Positions 7,553 through 14,017 are shown, counted from the first letter of the stretch. The stretch is 16,007 nucleotides of DNA from Clostridia bacterium (GCA_030536195.1 JAUNQL010000008.1:993-16999), one strand, 5' to 3'. The notes: generated from the letters alone by a model not told the origin. Numbers and translations are program-made.

Positions 7553-8227
7553 TTACTGCTCAGCAGCTGGGTTTGGAGCGATAAGGTCTGAAAGATCAAC
7601 AGCCTTAGGTGCTTCCTCAACAACCGGTGCTGCAACTGGCTCAGCGATTGGAGCTGGAGTAGCTTCAACAACTGGCTCAACAGGTGCAGCCTCAACTACA
7701 GGCTCTGCAACTGGTGCAGGAGCAGGAGCTGGTTCAGCCTTTGGAGCTGGCTTTGGAGCCTCTTCCTTTGGAAGGAGAGCTGGGATAGGGTCATTTGAGT
7801 TATAGATAGCATCCTTCTTACACTTTGTGAAGCAAAGTCCGCAACGAATGCACTGATCCTCGTCGATAACGTGAGGATTCTTAACTGTACCCTTAATAGC
7901 ATTGCTTGGGCAAACACGAGCACAAGCTGTACAACCGATACACTTGTTAGGATCAATTCTAACTGGAGCATCCCAGTTCATGTAGATAGCCTCTTTGCCA
8001 TCCTCTGGTTTTGTCTCAATCATGTCGATTGCTTCAACAGGACAAGCTCTTGCACAAACACCACAACCGATGCAATCTTCGATCTTGGTTGGTGCTGGGA
8101 GTTCACGACGCATACCACGACGTGTTACCTTGTATGAAAGTGTGAAAAGGCTTGTTGGGCAGTTGTAAAGGCAAGCCTTACAACCGTAGCAATCATCATA
8201 TCTAATCTGAGGAATATAGTTAGCCAT
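7553..8227 (-). CDS. Polyferredoxin electron-transfer subunit of the aldehyde oxidoreductase, four [4Fe-4S] motifs plus Pro/Ala/Glu tail
   Basis: A 224-aa protein with four CxxCxxCxxxC motifs: Cys13/16/19/23, Cys52/55/58/62, Cys96/99/102/106 and Cys126/129/132/136. That gives sixteen Cys and probably four [4Fe-4S] clusters. Residues about 149-210 are a low-complexity Pro/Ala/Glu/Val tail, and a less repetitive end (VDLSDLIAPNPAAEQ) follows. The start codon overlaps the end of the AOR-like gene by 8 nt (ATGGCTAA), with GAGGAGG just upstream, so the two are translationally coupled and very likely form one complex. Small four-cluster subunits of this kind are known partners of bacterial AOR-family large subunits (AorA/AorB in Aromatoleum, WorS/WorL types). 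It would carry electrons from the pterin enzyme to ferredoxin or to another redox protein. The tail is not part of the core fold, and its role is unknown. Confidence 0.88.
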   Translation of the reverse strand: MANYIPQIRYDDCYGCKACLYNCPTSLFTLSYKVTRRGMRRELPAPTKIEDCIGCGVCARACPVEAIDMIETKPEDGKEAIYMNWDAPVRIDPNKCIGCTACARVCPSNAIKGTVKNPHVIDEDQCIRCGLCFTKCKKDAIYNSNDPIPALLPKEEAPKPAPKAEPAPAPAPVAEPVVEAAPVEPVVEATPAPIAEPVAAPVVEEAPKAVDLSDLIAPNPAAEQ

Positions 8228-10247
8228 TAATTGCCACCTCCTCTACGAAGTTAGACATTGGTGCTTCAAGGAAGTAATCAAGGTTAAGAGCCTTAACTGT
8301 CTCCTCAAGTGGCATACCAGTCTTCTCATCGAAGCCTGCGTTCTTCCAAGCATTCATCATCTTAGCGTCGATTGGAACTGTCTTACCAGCATTCTTACCA
8401 ACCTTAAGAGGTGGTTCACCAACCATACGGCCGTGAGGACGTGAATACCAAGGATCAAGACCGTGCTTGATGTTGAACATGTGACGCATTGTAAATACAC
8501 GTCTGCCGATCCACATATAGTCATCTGGAGTCTTGCCCCAGCCTGTTGCTGCTTCGAGCCATTCAAACATTGGGTATGTAGCTGTACCAAGGATGAAACC
8601 GAAGTAGCATCCGCCGGCACCGTCTACTATACGCTTGAAGTATGCGCATGCAAGTACCTTGAGTGATTCCTCATCAGATACTTCCCATTCGCCTTCTTTA
8701 CCACCAACAAGAACTGCTGGAGGAGCCCATGTAACCTTCTTCCAAAGGTGCATACAACCATAGTAGAGAGAACCACCTGATGTATGACGAGAAGGTGTAG
8801 CGTCGATTGCGTAAAGTGTAGCCTGCTGTGGGTCTGGACGAGAGTCATGCATTGGAGGCTCTGTACCACCAGCATGAACAGCGTACTTAGCGAATTCTGG
8901 ACCAAGACGCTTAACAGCTTCTTTACAACCATCAGCAAGAACATCACCGATGCCCTCACGATGAACAATCATCTTGATGAGCTTGATGATAGCCTCTGCA
9001 TCGCCCCAATGAAGCTCGAAACCAACGTCTTCCTTAGTAAGGAGACCATTCTCATAAGCCTCAATTGCCATACCAACTGTACCACCTACTGAAATGGCAT
9101 CCATACCAGCACGGTTTAAGTACTCGTTGATGAAGAGCATTGCATCATTATCATCATTGAGAAGGAATCCAGTGAAATCCCACTGTGACTCGTACTCTGG
9201 TTTATGTACTCTTGAGTAACCCTGGTCGTTGTGTTTGATATGAGAAATATCAAGCTCACCACCGCAACCATATACGCATGAGTAGCAATAGTAACGGTTT
9301 GTCTGAAGCTTAAGCATCTGAGAACCGTCAGTCTTATTAATTTTGGCAATGTGGAAGTCCTCTTTCTGAGAACCGCCCCAGTTCTTAATAGGAGCCTCAC
9401 CTGTCTGTGCAGCGAAGCCAGAAGCACCGCCTGTGCCCCATGTACCCATAAGAACGCCTGTGAAGATACCATCTGGTGAAAGCTGAAGTTCTGGAAGGAA
9501 CTTAGCAACGTTCAAAAGACCTGCTGGTACCTGTGGAGGCAAGAAAGCCATGTTAACGCGCTTAGCGCACATCTTAGAAAGCTTCTTGATCTCTGCTGGG
9601 TTTTCACCAGATACTGGTCTTGTACCACCAAGTACAATACCCTTGAGCATCTTAGCACCCATAACACCGCCGACACCCTGACGAGCAGCGATACGGCCGT
9701 TATCATTACAAACGCCAGCCATGAAGCTCTTGTTCTCACCGGCCCAACCAATTGTACAAGCCTGTGGTCTCTTCTTGCCAGCTACTGTATTTTCCTCAAC
9801 AAGCATCTTCTCAGCTACTGCTGCATCCTGTCCCCAGATGTGTGATGCGTCCTTAAGAACTGGACCATTGTTATCACAGTAGAGGTATACAGGTGTATCA
9901 GATGCACCATGGAAAGCGATCATATCATAACCGCAAGCCTTGATAAATGGAGCAAATGTACCACCGCAGTTAGCCTCACCAATACCACCAGTTGCTGGTG
10001 ACTTGGTAATGCACATCCAACGACCTGTGATTACAGAACCTGTGCTTGTCAAAAGACCAGATGTAATACAAAGAACGTTGTCAGGACCCATTGGGTCTGC
10101 ACCGGCCGGAATGTTTCTGTAGCACCACCACGCGCCAAGAGCCGCACCGGAGAGGAAGTTTTCGTAGATTTCGTCCTTGATGTAGACATCTGTACAAGTT
10201 TTATTTGTAAGGTCTACCTTAAGGATTTTTCCACAATAACCCTTCAT
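8220..10247 (-). CDS. aor: Tungsten-containing aldehyde:ferredoxin oxidoreductase-family catalytic subunit
   Basis: A 675-aa member of the AOR family, which holds a bis-pyranopterin W (or Mo) cofactor and one [4Fe-4S] cluster and typically oxidises aldehydes to acids. Seen: the N-terminal MKGYCGKILKVDLT; pterin-binding segments GRWMCITKSPATGGIGEANCGG (start near 76), IGWAGEN (166-172) and GRIAARQGVGGVMGAKMLKG (184-203); cluster ligands Cys321/324/328 in CYSCVYGC; and a probable fourth ligand, Cys547 in DGAGGC. Candidate active-site residues are Glu351 or Glu353 in KPEYES and His467 in PPMHDSR. The open frame starts at 10262, but the ATG at 10247 has GGGAGA 7 nt upstream and begins the conserved N-terminus, so I use it. 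It is about 70 aa longer than archaeal AOR, so it is nearer the large subunits that work with polyferredoxins. BamB-like enzymes are related, but aldehyde oxidation is the safer guess. The substrate is unknown. Confidence 0.92.
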   Translation of the reverse strand: MKGYCGKILKVDLTNKTCTDVYIKDEIYENFLSGAALGAWWCYRNIPAGADPMGPDNVLCITSGLLTSTGSVITGRWMCITKSPATGGIGEANCGGTFAPFIKACGYDMIAFHGASDTPVYLYCDNNGPVLKDASHIWGQDAAVAEKMLVEENTVAGKKRPQACTIGWAGENKSFMAGVCNDNGRIAARQGVGGVMGAKMLKGIVLGGTRPVSGENPAEIKKLSKMCAKRVNMAFLPPQVPAGLLNVAKFLPELQLSPDGIFTGVLMGTWGTGGASGFAAQTGEAPIKNWGGSQKEDFHIAKINKTDGSQMLKLQTNRYYCYSCVYGCGGELDISHIKHNDQGYSRVHKPEYESQWDFTGFLLNDDNDAMLFINEYLNRAGMDAISVGGTVGMAIEAYENGLLTKEDVGFELHWGDAEAIIKLIKMIVHREGIGDVLADGCKEAVKRLGPEFAKYAVHAGGTEPPMHDSRPDPQQATLYAIDATPSRHTSGGSLYYGCMHLWKKVTWAPPAVLVGGKEGEWEVSDEESLKVLACAYFKRIVDGAGGCYFGFILGTATYPMFEWLEAATGWGKTPDDYMWIGRRVFTMRHMFNIKHGLDPWYSRPHGRMVGEPPLKVGKNAGKTVPIDAKMMNAWKNAGFDEKTGMPLEETVKALNLDYFLEAPMSNFVEEVAING

Positions 10248-10254
10248 GTTTTCA

Positions 10255-10260
10255 TCTCCC
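10255..10260 (-). promoter_or_regulatory. Ribosome binding site that fixes the AOR start
   Basis: GGGAGA (complement of 10255-10260) lies 7 nt before the ATG ending at 10247. It lies inside the five-codon extension that an upstream ATG at 10262 would add. That upstream ATG has no purine-rich site before it. Confidence 0.75.
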
Positions 10261-10300
10261 ATTAAAAATTTTATGTGTCAAATTATTTGTATGTTTAAAA

Positions 10301-10534
10301 TTAGCCGCCACCTGTAGGTGAGAACGCGCTAACAATATCACCGTCTTTGAGGACTGTGTCGTATGGAACCTTTTCATAATTTACGAGGAAAGGAAATACT
10401 TTAGTCCAAACGTAAGGAAGCTTAACTATCTTGATAAACTGCTTAACGGTTGTACCCTCTGGAACTTCAATGTCGCCGTTCTTATCCATCTTGGAAAAGT
10501 CACACATTGATGGACCGTGAAACTCAATTTTCAT
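10301..10534 (-). CDS. MoaD/ThiS-like ubiquitin-fold sulfur carrier
   Basis: A 77-aa protein with the pattern of MoaD/ThiS carriers: a short beta-rich start, VPEGTTVKQFIKIV (24-37), the LKDGDIVSAFSPTGGG end, and a free C-terminal Gly-Gly. In such proteins the last glycine is adenylated by an E1-like enzyme and turned into a thiocarboxylate that donates sulfur, for MoaD to the dithiolene of molybdopterin. Being first in the operon with the pterin enzyme, and divergent from an E1-like gene, it is probably the carrier for this enzyme's cofactor (inferred). AAGGAGG (10542-10548 complement) is 7 nt from the ATG. A 53-nt gap separates it from the AOR gene, and I see no terminator in that gap. A ThiS or other sulfur-relay role cannot be excluded. 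Confidence 0.85.
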   Translation of the reverse strand: MKIEFHGPSMCDFSKMDKNGDIEVPEGTTVKQFIKIVKLPYVWTKVFPFLVNYEKVPYDTVLKDGDIVSAFSPTGGG

Positions 10535-10589
10535 AGGAATGCCTCCTTTATAATATTACATTTTAATATTTTTAAATATAAGACAATTC

Positions 10590-10618
10590 ATTATATCCTA
10601 TATGTGTTAATTAATCAA
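10590..10618 (-). promoter_or_regulatory. Promoter of the MoaD-like/AOR/polyferredoxin operon
   Basis: On the minus strand TTGATT (10618-10613), a 17-nt spacer and a perfect TATAAT (10595-10590) form a sigma-70-type promoter. Transcription would start near 10583, with about 49 nt of leader. The -35 box is covered by the palindrome at 10614-10629. Confidence 0.75.
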
Positions 10619-10629
10619 CAATTGTTGAT
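10614..10629. promoter_or_regulatory. Perfect 16-bp palindrome, candidate operator
   Basis: ATCAACAATTGTTGAT reads the same on both strands. It covers the -35 box of the AOR operon and ends 12 bp before the -35 box of the divergent E1-like gene. A dimeric repressor bound here would block the AOR promoter directly. The half-sites are in the opposite order from an FNR box (TTGAT-N4-ATCAA), and it does not match a Rex site. The regulator is unknown. Confidence 0.6.
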
Positions 10630-10641
10630 AAAATAATTATA

Positions 10642-10670
10642 TTTACAATGACACCATACGTTGATATAAT
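10642..10670 (+). promoter_or_regulatory. Promoter of the MoeB/ThiF-like gene
   Basis: TTTACA (10642-10647), a 17-nt spacer and a perfect TATAAT (10665-10670) form the promoter. Start near 10677 gives a leader of about 29 nt, with GGAG at 10695-10698, 7 nt before the ATG. Confidence 0.8.
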
Positions 10671-10705
10671 AGGCAATGACTTTAAGGAGATAAAGGAGAA
10701 TCACT

Positions 10706-11437
10706 ATGTCAGATAGATATTCTAGACAGATAATGATTCCGGAATTCGGCGAGGATGGACAACAGAAACTCGCTGACGCAAGCGTGCTTGTTATCGGTGC
10801 CGGTGGACTCGGCACAACTTTGATATATCACCTTGCAGCAGCTGGTGTTGGCACAATAGGAATCGCCGATAACGACATCGTATCACTCAGCAATTTAAAT
10901 CGTCAGTTCATACATTTTGAAGAGGACATCGGTTCTCTCAAGGTTGTATCTGCCGCCAACAAAATTCACATGTTCAACAGTGAAATTCAGGTTATCCCAC
11001 ATGCAAGCGCTATTTCTAAGGACAATGCATATGAGATAATTAGCCAATATGACATCGTAGCCCTCGCAGTTGATAATGCTCAGGCTAGAATGATTGTTAA
11101 CGAGGCCTGTGTCGAACTCGGCACACCATTTGTTGATGGTGGCATCAACGGATTCGTAGGCACATCAGTTTTCATCAATCCACATCACACACCATGCCTT
11201 GCTTGCCTTTACGGCACAGAACTCCCACCAGAGGAGCGCTTCAGTGCTGTATCATCTGTCACAGGCACCGTCGCAAGCATTGAGGCAACTTCAGTTATCC
11301 AGTACATCCTTGGCCTCGAGGTTCCTCTTGCTGGCAAGCTTTTGTACTACGATGCACACGAGGCAGATTTCGAGCAGCTTGAACTCAAGTTCAAGAAGGG
11401 CTGTCCAATCTGCGGTGGCAAGCGCGCTAACAAATAA
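10706..11437 (+). CDS. E1-like adenylyltransferase of the MoeB/ThiF/HesA family
   Basis: A 243-aa cytosolic enzyme that would adenylate the C-terminal glycine of a MoaD/ThiS-type carrier. Motifs: nucleotide loop GAGGLGT (31-37), Asp55 and Asp57 in IADND, the NLNRQF segment with Arg66, Lys79, Asp123 in AVDNAQAR, and a structural zinc site from Cys164/Cys167 (CLAC) and Cys233/Cys236 (CPIC). The Cys often found in the SCVEAG/TCAEAG segment of MoeB is absent; the matching stretch reads FSAVSSVTGTVASIEA. Adenylation without an E1-Cys thioester is therefore likely, as MoeB-type enzymes can work. There is no C-terminal rhodanese domain, so another protein must supply sulfur. It is divergent from the carrier/AOR operon, which suggests it serves that carrier. 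MoeB, ThiF and HesA cannot be told apart with certainty. Confidence 0.88.
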   Translation: MSDRYSRQIMIPEFGEDGQQKLADASVLVIGAGGLGTTLIYHLAAAGVGTIGIADNDIVSLSNLNRQFIHFEEDIGSLKVVSAANKIHMFNSEIQVIPHASAISKDNAYEIISQYDIVALAVDNAQARMIVNEACVELGTPFVDGGINGFVGTSVFINPHHTPCLACLYGTELPPEERFSAVSSVTGTVASIEATSVIQYILGLEVPLAGKLLYYDAHEADFEQLELKFKKGCPICGGKRANK

Positions 11438-11447
11438 TTTAATAGAT

Positions 11448-11490
11448 AAAAAAATAAGAGCTCTTGGTTTTCACCAAGAGCTCTCTTTAT
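11448..11490. terminator. Bidirectional intrinsic terminator
   Basis: A 12-bp perfect stem (11457-11468 with 11473-11484, agagctcttggt paired to its complement) has a TTTC loop. The minus-strand side has seven T (complement of 11448-11454), a strong terminator for the surface-protein gene. The plus-strand side has only CTTTATATTAT, which is weaker but plausible for the E1-like gene. Confidence 0.85.
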
Positions 11491-11509
11491 ATTATCCTCA
11501 AAAAATTGA

Positions 11510-12433
11510 TTAGTTGTGCTTCTTTGTTGCTACGAAAGCAGCGCCAGCAAGAACTGTTACAGCAGCCATAGCTGAGAAAGCAGCGTCGCCTGTGTTAGCG
11601 ATTTCCTCTGCTGGAGCATCAGCAAGTGGAGTTGTATCTTCGATTACAGCAGCGCCCTGTGGTGTTGCATCATCGATAACTGTGATCTCTGCTGGGATCT
11701 CGCTCTCCTGCTCGTCCTCTGCAGGGATGATTTCTTCCTGAGCTTCCTCTGTTGTTGGGAAGTGAGCTGCAAGGATAGAATCCTCAGAGATTGGTTCGAA
11801 CTCGTTCTTCCAGTTGATTGTCTTAGAATCTGTGATGATGAACTGCTTGTCATAGATTGTACGACCTGTAAGTGGATCGATGATGAGAACCTTGAAGCCG
11901 TCCTCAGAATCTCTTGTAACCTGGATGTCCTGATCAAGGTCTACATAGATGCCTGAATCCCAAAGTGCCTTGTAGATGTTGTCCTTAGCAGCTGCAAGTC
12001 CTTCGAGTGAAAGGTTAGGCATTGTTGGAAGAGCCCAAGCCTTCTCATATGTCCAAGCGCCATCTTTATAAACAAGGTAGTTGTCGAAAAGATCAGTACC
12101 TGTTGTTGGCTGGATGATGTGGATGCGATAACCAAATGTGCTATCGTCTTCTACTGTTACCTTATAGTCACGGCCATAAACAAGACCTGTGCCCTCAAGA
12201 CCCTTCTTAACGTTAGCAAGAATGTCTGAGAATGATGGAACAGCGATTGTTGCCTCTGAAGCATCGTCATCTGAGAAGATGCTGCCGAGTGGGTTGATAC
12301 CAATAAGCTTCTGGATGAGGCTTGTTGACTTCTGAGCTACTTCTGCTGATGATGTCTTGCAAGCAAAAGCAGATGTTGTTGCAAGGCTAAGAACCATTGC
12401 AAGTGCAAGTACTAAAGCAATAATCTTTTTCAT
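11510..12433 (-). CDS. Secreted surface protein with duplicated domain and sortase-like C-terminal anchor
   Basis: A 307-aa protein of unrecognised family. A signal peptide covers residues 1 to about 24 (MKKIIALVLALAMVLSL, then a probable SPase I site AFA before Cys25). Two related units follow, about 73-130 and 151-210. They share the patterns GYRIHIIQPTTGTDLFDNYLVY and GFKVLIIDPLTGRTIYDKQF, so the domain looks duplicated; the unit resembles small PepSY-like beta folds only vaguely. Residues about 226-277 are an acidic Pro/Ala/Glu stalk. The end is IANTGD (278-283), one hydrophobic segment (284-302) and KKHN. That layout matches a cell-wall sorting signal with an atypical motif near LAxTG rather than LPxTG. 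The frame also opens at a TTG 18 nt upstream, but the ATG at 12433 has AAAGGA about 9 nt before it and gives the proper signal peptide. Cys25 lacks a good lipobox. Confidence 0.8.
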   Translation of the reverse strand: MKKIIALVLALAMVLSLATTSAFACKTSSAEVAQKSTSLIQKLIGINPLGSIFSDDDASEATIAVPSFSDILANVKKGLEGTGLVYGRDYKVTVEDDSTFGYRIHIIQPTTGTDLFDNYLVYKDGAWTYEKAWALPTMPNLSLEGLAAAKDNIYKALWDSGIYVDLDQDIQVTRDSEDGFKVLIIDPLTGRTIYDKQFIITDSKTINWKNEFEPISEDSILAAHFPTTEEAQEEIIPAEDEQESEIPAEITVIDDATPQGAAVIEDTTPLADAPAEEIANTGDAAFSAMAAVTVLAGAAFVATKKHN

Positions 12434-12495
12434 AATAGTAAGTCCTTTCAAAATTAATATCTTAGGGGCTCCTCAACCCCTGTCCTTACGATAAT

Positions 12496-12524
12496 AATAT
12501 AACACTATTACTATACGTAGACAA
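12496..12524 (-). promoter_or_regulatory. Possible promoter of the surface-protein gene
   Basis: On the minus strand TTGTCT (12524-12519), a 17-nt spacer and TATATT (12501-12496) would start transcription near 12489, about 56 nt before the ATG. The region is AT-rich, so other -10 boxes are possible. Confidence 0.5.
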
Positions 12525-12605
12525 CAGAAAATGAACAAAGTTTTAACTTTTTGGTACATTTTACAAAGTCGTCCAACAAAAAAGACGATTTTTCATCATT
12601 TTGTG

Positions 12606-12660
12606 TTAACAAAGTGTGAACAAACGGTATTTTTCAGCGGTTTTACCCTGTTTGTTCACA
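12606..12660. repeat. Direct and inverted TGAACAAA-type motifs, candidate regulator binding sites
   Basis: TTAACAAAG (12606-12614) and TGAACAAAC (12617-12625) are direct repeats 11 bp apart. TGTGAACAAAC (12615-12625) is repeated inverted as GTTTGTTCACA (12650-12660) after 24 bp. A further copy, TGAACAAAG, lies at 12532-12540. The cluster sits 26 bp or more upstream of the plus-strand -35 box. Confidence 0.6.
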
Positions 12661-12685
12661 TTTTAGTTCATATTTAAGATTTTAT

Positions 12686-12714
12686 TTGTAATTGCTTCTA
12701 GGAGCATATATAAT
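12686..12714 (+). promoter_or_regulatory. Promoter of the M28-like membrane protein gene
   Basis: TTGTAA (12686-12691), a 17-nt spacer and a perfect TATAAT (12709-12714) form the promoter. Transcription would start near 12721 with a leader of about 39 nt. GGAGG at 12747-12751 is 8 nt before the ATG. Confidence 0.7.
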
Positions 12715-12759
12715 GAATATACTATTAATAATAATGAATCTTTTTTGGAGGTTTTACAT

Positions 12760-13971
12760 ATGAAAGCATATGAATCCAGCGAACGTTACGAAGGCAAAGT
12801 TCGCGAATGTTGCAACTATGCAGCAAGAACTGCAAAGAACTTTGCAACAGCTGGTAGCAACACCAAGAGACAGCCTTGTGGCAGCGACGAGAAGAAGCTC
12901 GCCGAGGCACTCAAGACTGACCTTGAAGGTTTTGCTGACACAGTGATCGAGGACCGCTTCACTGCTGACCAGCAGGCATACATCCTCTCTAATTTATTAG
13001 TATTTATCTTTATGCTCATCTCTGCAGCAGCAGGTGTCTGCGCTTGCATATTCAGCGAATATGCATTTTGGATTCTCATCGGCGCAGTAGTATTTGCATT
13101 CCTTGCTTTGCTTGGTTTCTTCGGCGTGTTCGGTGGCACATCTAAGAACGTAGCCGGCCAGAACATCTTTGCCGTAAGGAACGCAAATGGCGACGTTAAG
13201 AAAAGGGTTATACTTGAGGCAAACCTCGATGCACCATTCAAGCGCACATGCACACCTAAGACTGCAGTCATTTTCAAGTTAGTTACATTCATTGGCATTT
13301 TGCTCTACATTGCGTTTGATATAGTATCCTTACTTGTTAACAAGGGTAACATCGATTTCAGCATGTCTGATAAATTTATCTTCATCAGCTTCCCACTCGT
13401 TATCTTTGCAATTTTCCCGCTCATCCTGTCACGCAGCGTTAATGCTAACGCTTCATTCCCTGGCGTTGTTGACAACCTCGTTGGTTGCTACACAGCAGCA
13501 GGTGCTCTCCGCTATATGTCCGAGATGGACCTTCGCCTCGAGCAGACCGAACTCTGTGTCCTCTTAACAGGCGCCAAAAACGCCAACCACACAGGAGCTA
13601 AGACATATTGCAAACTTCACGAGCCAGCTGACAAAGCAGTTGAAACCGTTGTAATTTCACTTGATAGTCTCTTCAATGCTGAGACAATCTCTATCATTAC
13701 AAACAACAAGTTGTCAACAGATGTTATGGCAGTGGCATCAACAAACGCTGACGTAAACATTCTTGAATATGATCCAAAGTACATCAAGAAGAACGGATCA
13801 ATGAAGGTATTCAAGAAAAACAAGTACAGCTGTGCTACAATCGCAAGTCTCACAGACAAGATGCCTGCTTACTTCGGAACCAAGAGTGACGACGAGAGCA
13901 ATATCAATGTCAAGGCAATTGAAAACGCTATGAAGCTTTGCCTTGAGGCAGCATACAAAATGGACGAATAA
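12760..13971 (+). CDS. Four-TM membrane protein with degenerate M28 (aminopeptidase-like) domain
   Basis: A 403-aa membrane protein. Residues 1-70 form a soluble N-terminus (CGSDEKKLAEALKTDLEGF resembles the start of membrane M28 peptidases). TM segments lie near 73-98, 101-124, 168-193 and 204-224. The frame follows M28 landmarks but not the ligands. The usual His-x-Asp site reads EANLDAP (Asn155, with Asp157 kept). The bridging Asp is kept (Asp238 in VVDNLVG). The paired Glu-Glu after TG is Lys273-Asn274 (TGAKNAN). Asp302 remains (SLDSL). The late His reads YFGT (Gly373). Zinc hydrolysis is therefore unlikely, and a sensing, binding or scaffold role is inferred. The frame opens at a TTG 15 nt upstream, but the ATG at 12760 has GGAGG 8 nt before it. 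It is a single gene, divergent from the surface protein. The family call rests on remembered landmark patterns, not an alignment. Confidence 0.75.
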   Translation: MKAYESSERYEGKVRECCNYAARTAKNFATAGSNTKRQPCGSDEKKLAEALKTDLEGFADTVIEDRFTADQQAYILSNLLVFIFMLISAAAGVCACIFSEYAFWILIGAVVFAFLALLGFFGVFGGTSKNVAGQNIFAVRNANGDVKKRVILEANLDAPFKRTCTPKTAVIFKLVTFIGILLYIAFDIVSLLVNKGNIDFSMSDKFIFISFPLVIFAIFPLILSRSVNANASFPGVVDNLVGCYTAAGALRYMSEMDLRLEQTELCVLLTGAKNANHTGAKTYCKLHEPADKAVETVVISLDSLFNAETISIITNNKLSTDVMAVASTNADVNILEYDPKYIKKNGSMKVFKKNKYSCATIASLTDKMPAYFGTKSDDESNINVKAIENAMKLCLEAAYKMDE

Positions 13972-13974
13972 GGC

Positions 13975-14017
13975 AAAAAAAGACCCGCTTTAGTTTTCAC
14001 TAAAGCGGGTTGTTTTT
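13975..14017. terminator. Bidirectional intrinsic terminator
   Basis: A 12-bp stem (13983-13994, acccgctttagt, with 13999-14010) has a TTTC loop. The plus side is followed by TGTTTTTATT. The minus side is followed by C and then seven T (complement of 13975-13981). It ends the M28-like gene and the converging GH3 gene. Confidence 0.92.

Larger units (their letters stand above)
12434..12759. other. 326-bp intergenic region holding two divergent promoters and repeated motifs
   Basis: AT-rich and without a credible coding frame. It holds a candidate minus-strand promoter (12496-12524), a plus-strand promoter (12686-12714), a cluster of TGAACAAA-like sites with an inverted repeat (12532-12660), and a weak hairpin with a short T run around 12566-12593. 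No RNA gene is recognised. Confidence 0.6.

Noticed and set aside
10614..10629. FNR or Rex binding site reading of the palindrome
   Set aside because: FNR sites are TTGAT-N4-ATCAA, the opposite half-site order. Rex sites are TTGTGAA-N4-TTCACAA-like. Neither fits.
12353..12370. Lipoprotein attachment at Cys25 of the surface protein
   Set aside because: The preceding residues AFA do not form a good lipobox (no Leu/Val/Ile at -3), and a C-terminal anchor is present, so SPase I cleavage is more likely.
12434..12451. TTG start adding six residues to the surface protein
   Set aside because: No ribosome binding site precedes it, and it would spoil the signal-peptide N-region. The ATG at 12433 has AAAGGA.
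12566..12593. Hairpin gtcgtc/gacgat followed by T residues as a terminator
   Set aside because: The stem is only 6-8 bp with a wobble pair and a 10-nt loop, and no transcript obviously needs to end there.
12601..12660. DnaA boxes / replication origin reading of the TTGTTCACA-like repeats
   Set aside because: Each copy differs from the TTATNCACA consensus, and no dnaA, dnaN or AT-rich unwinding repeats are nearby.
12745..12759. TTG start adding five residues to the M28-like protein
   Set aside because: The TTG overlaps the GGAGG site that serves the ATG at 12760.
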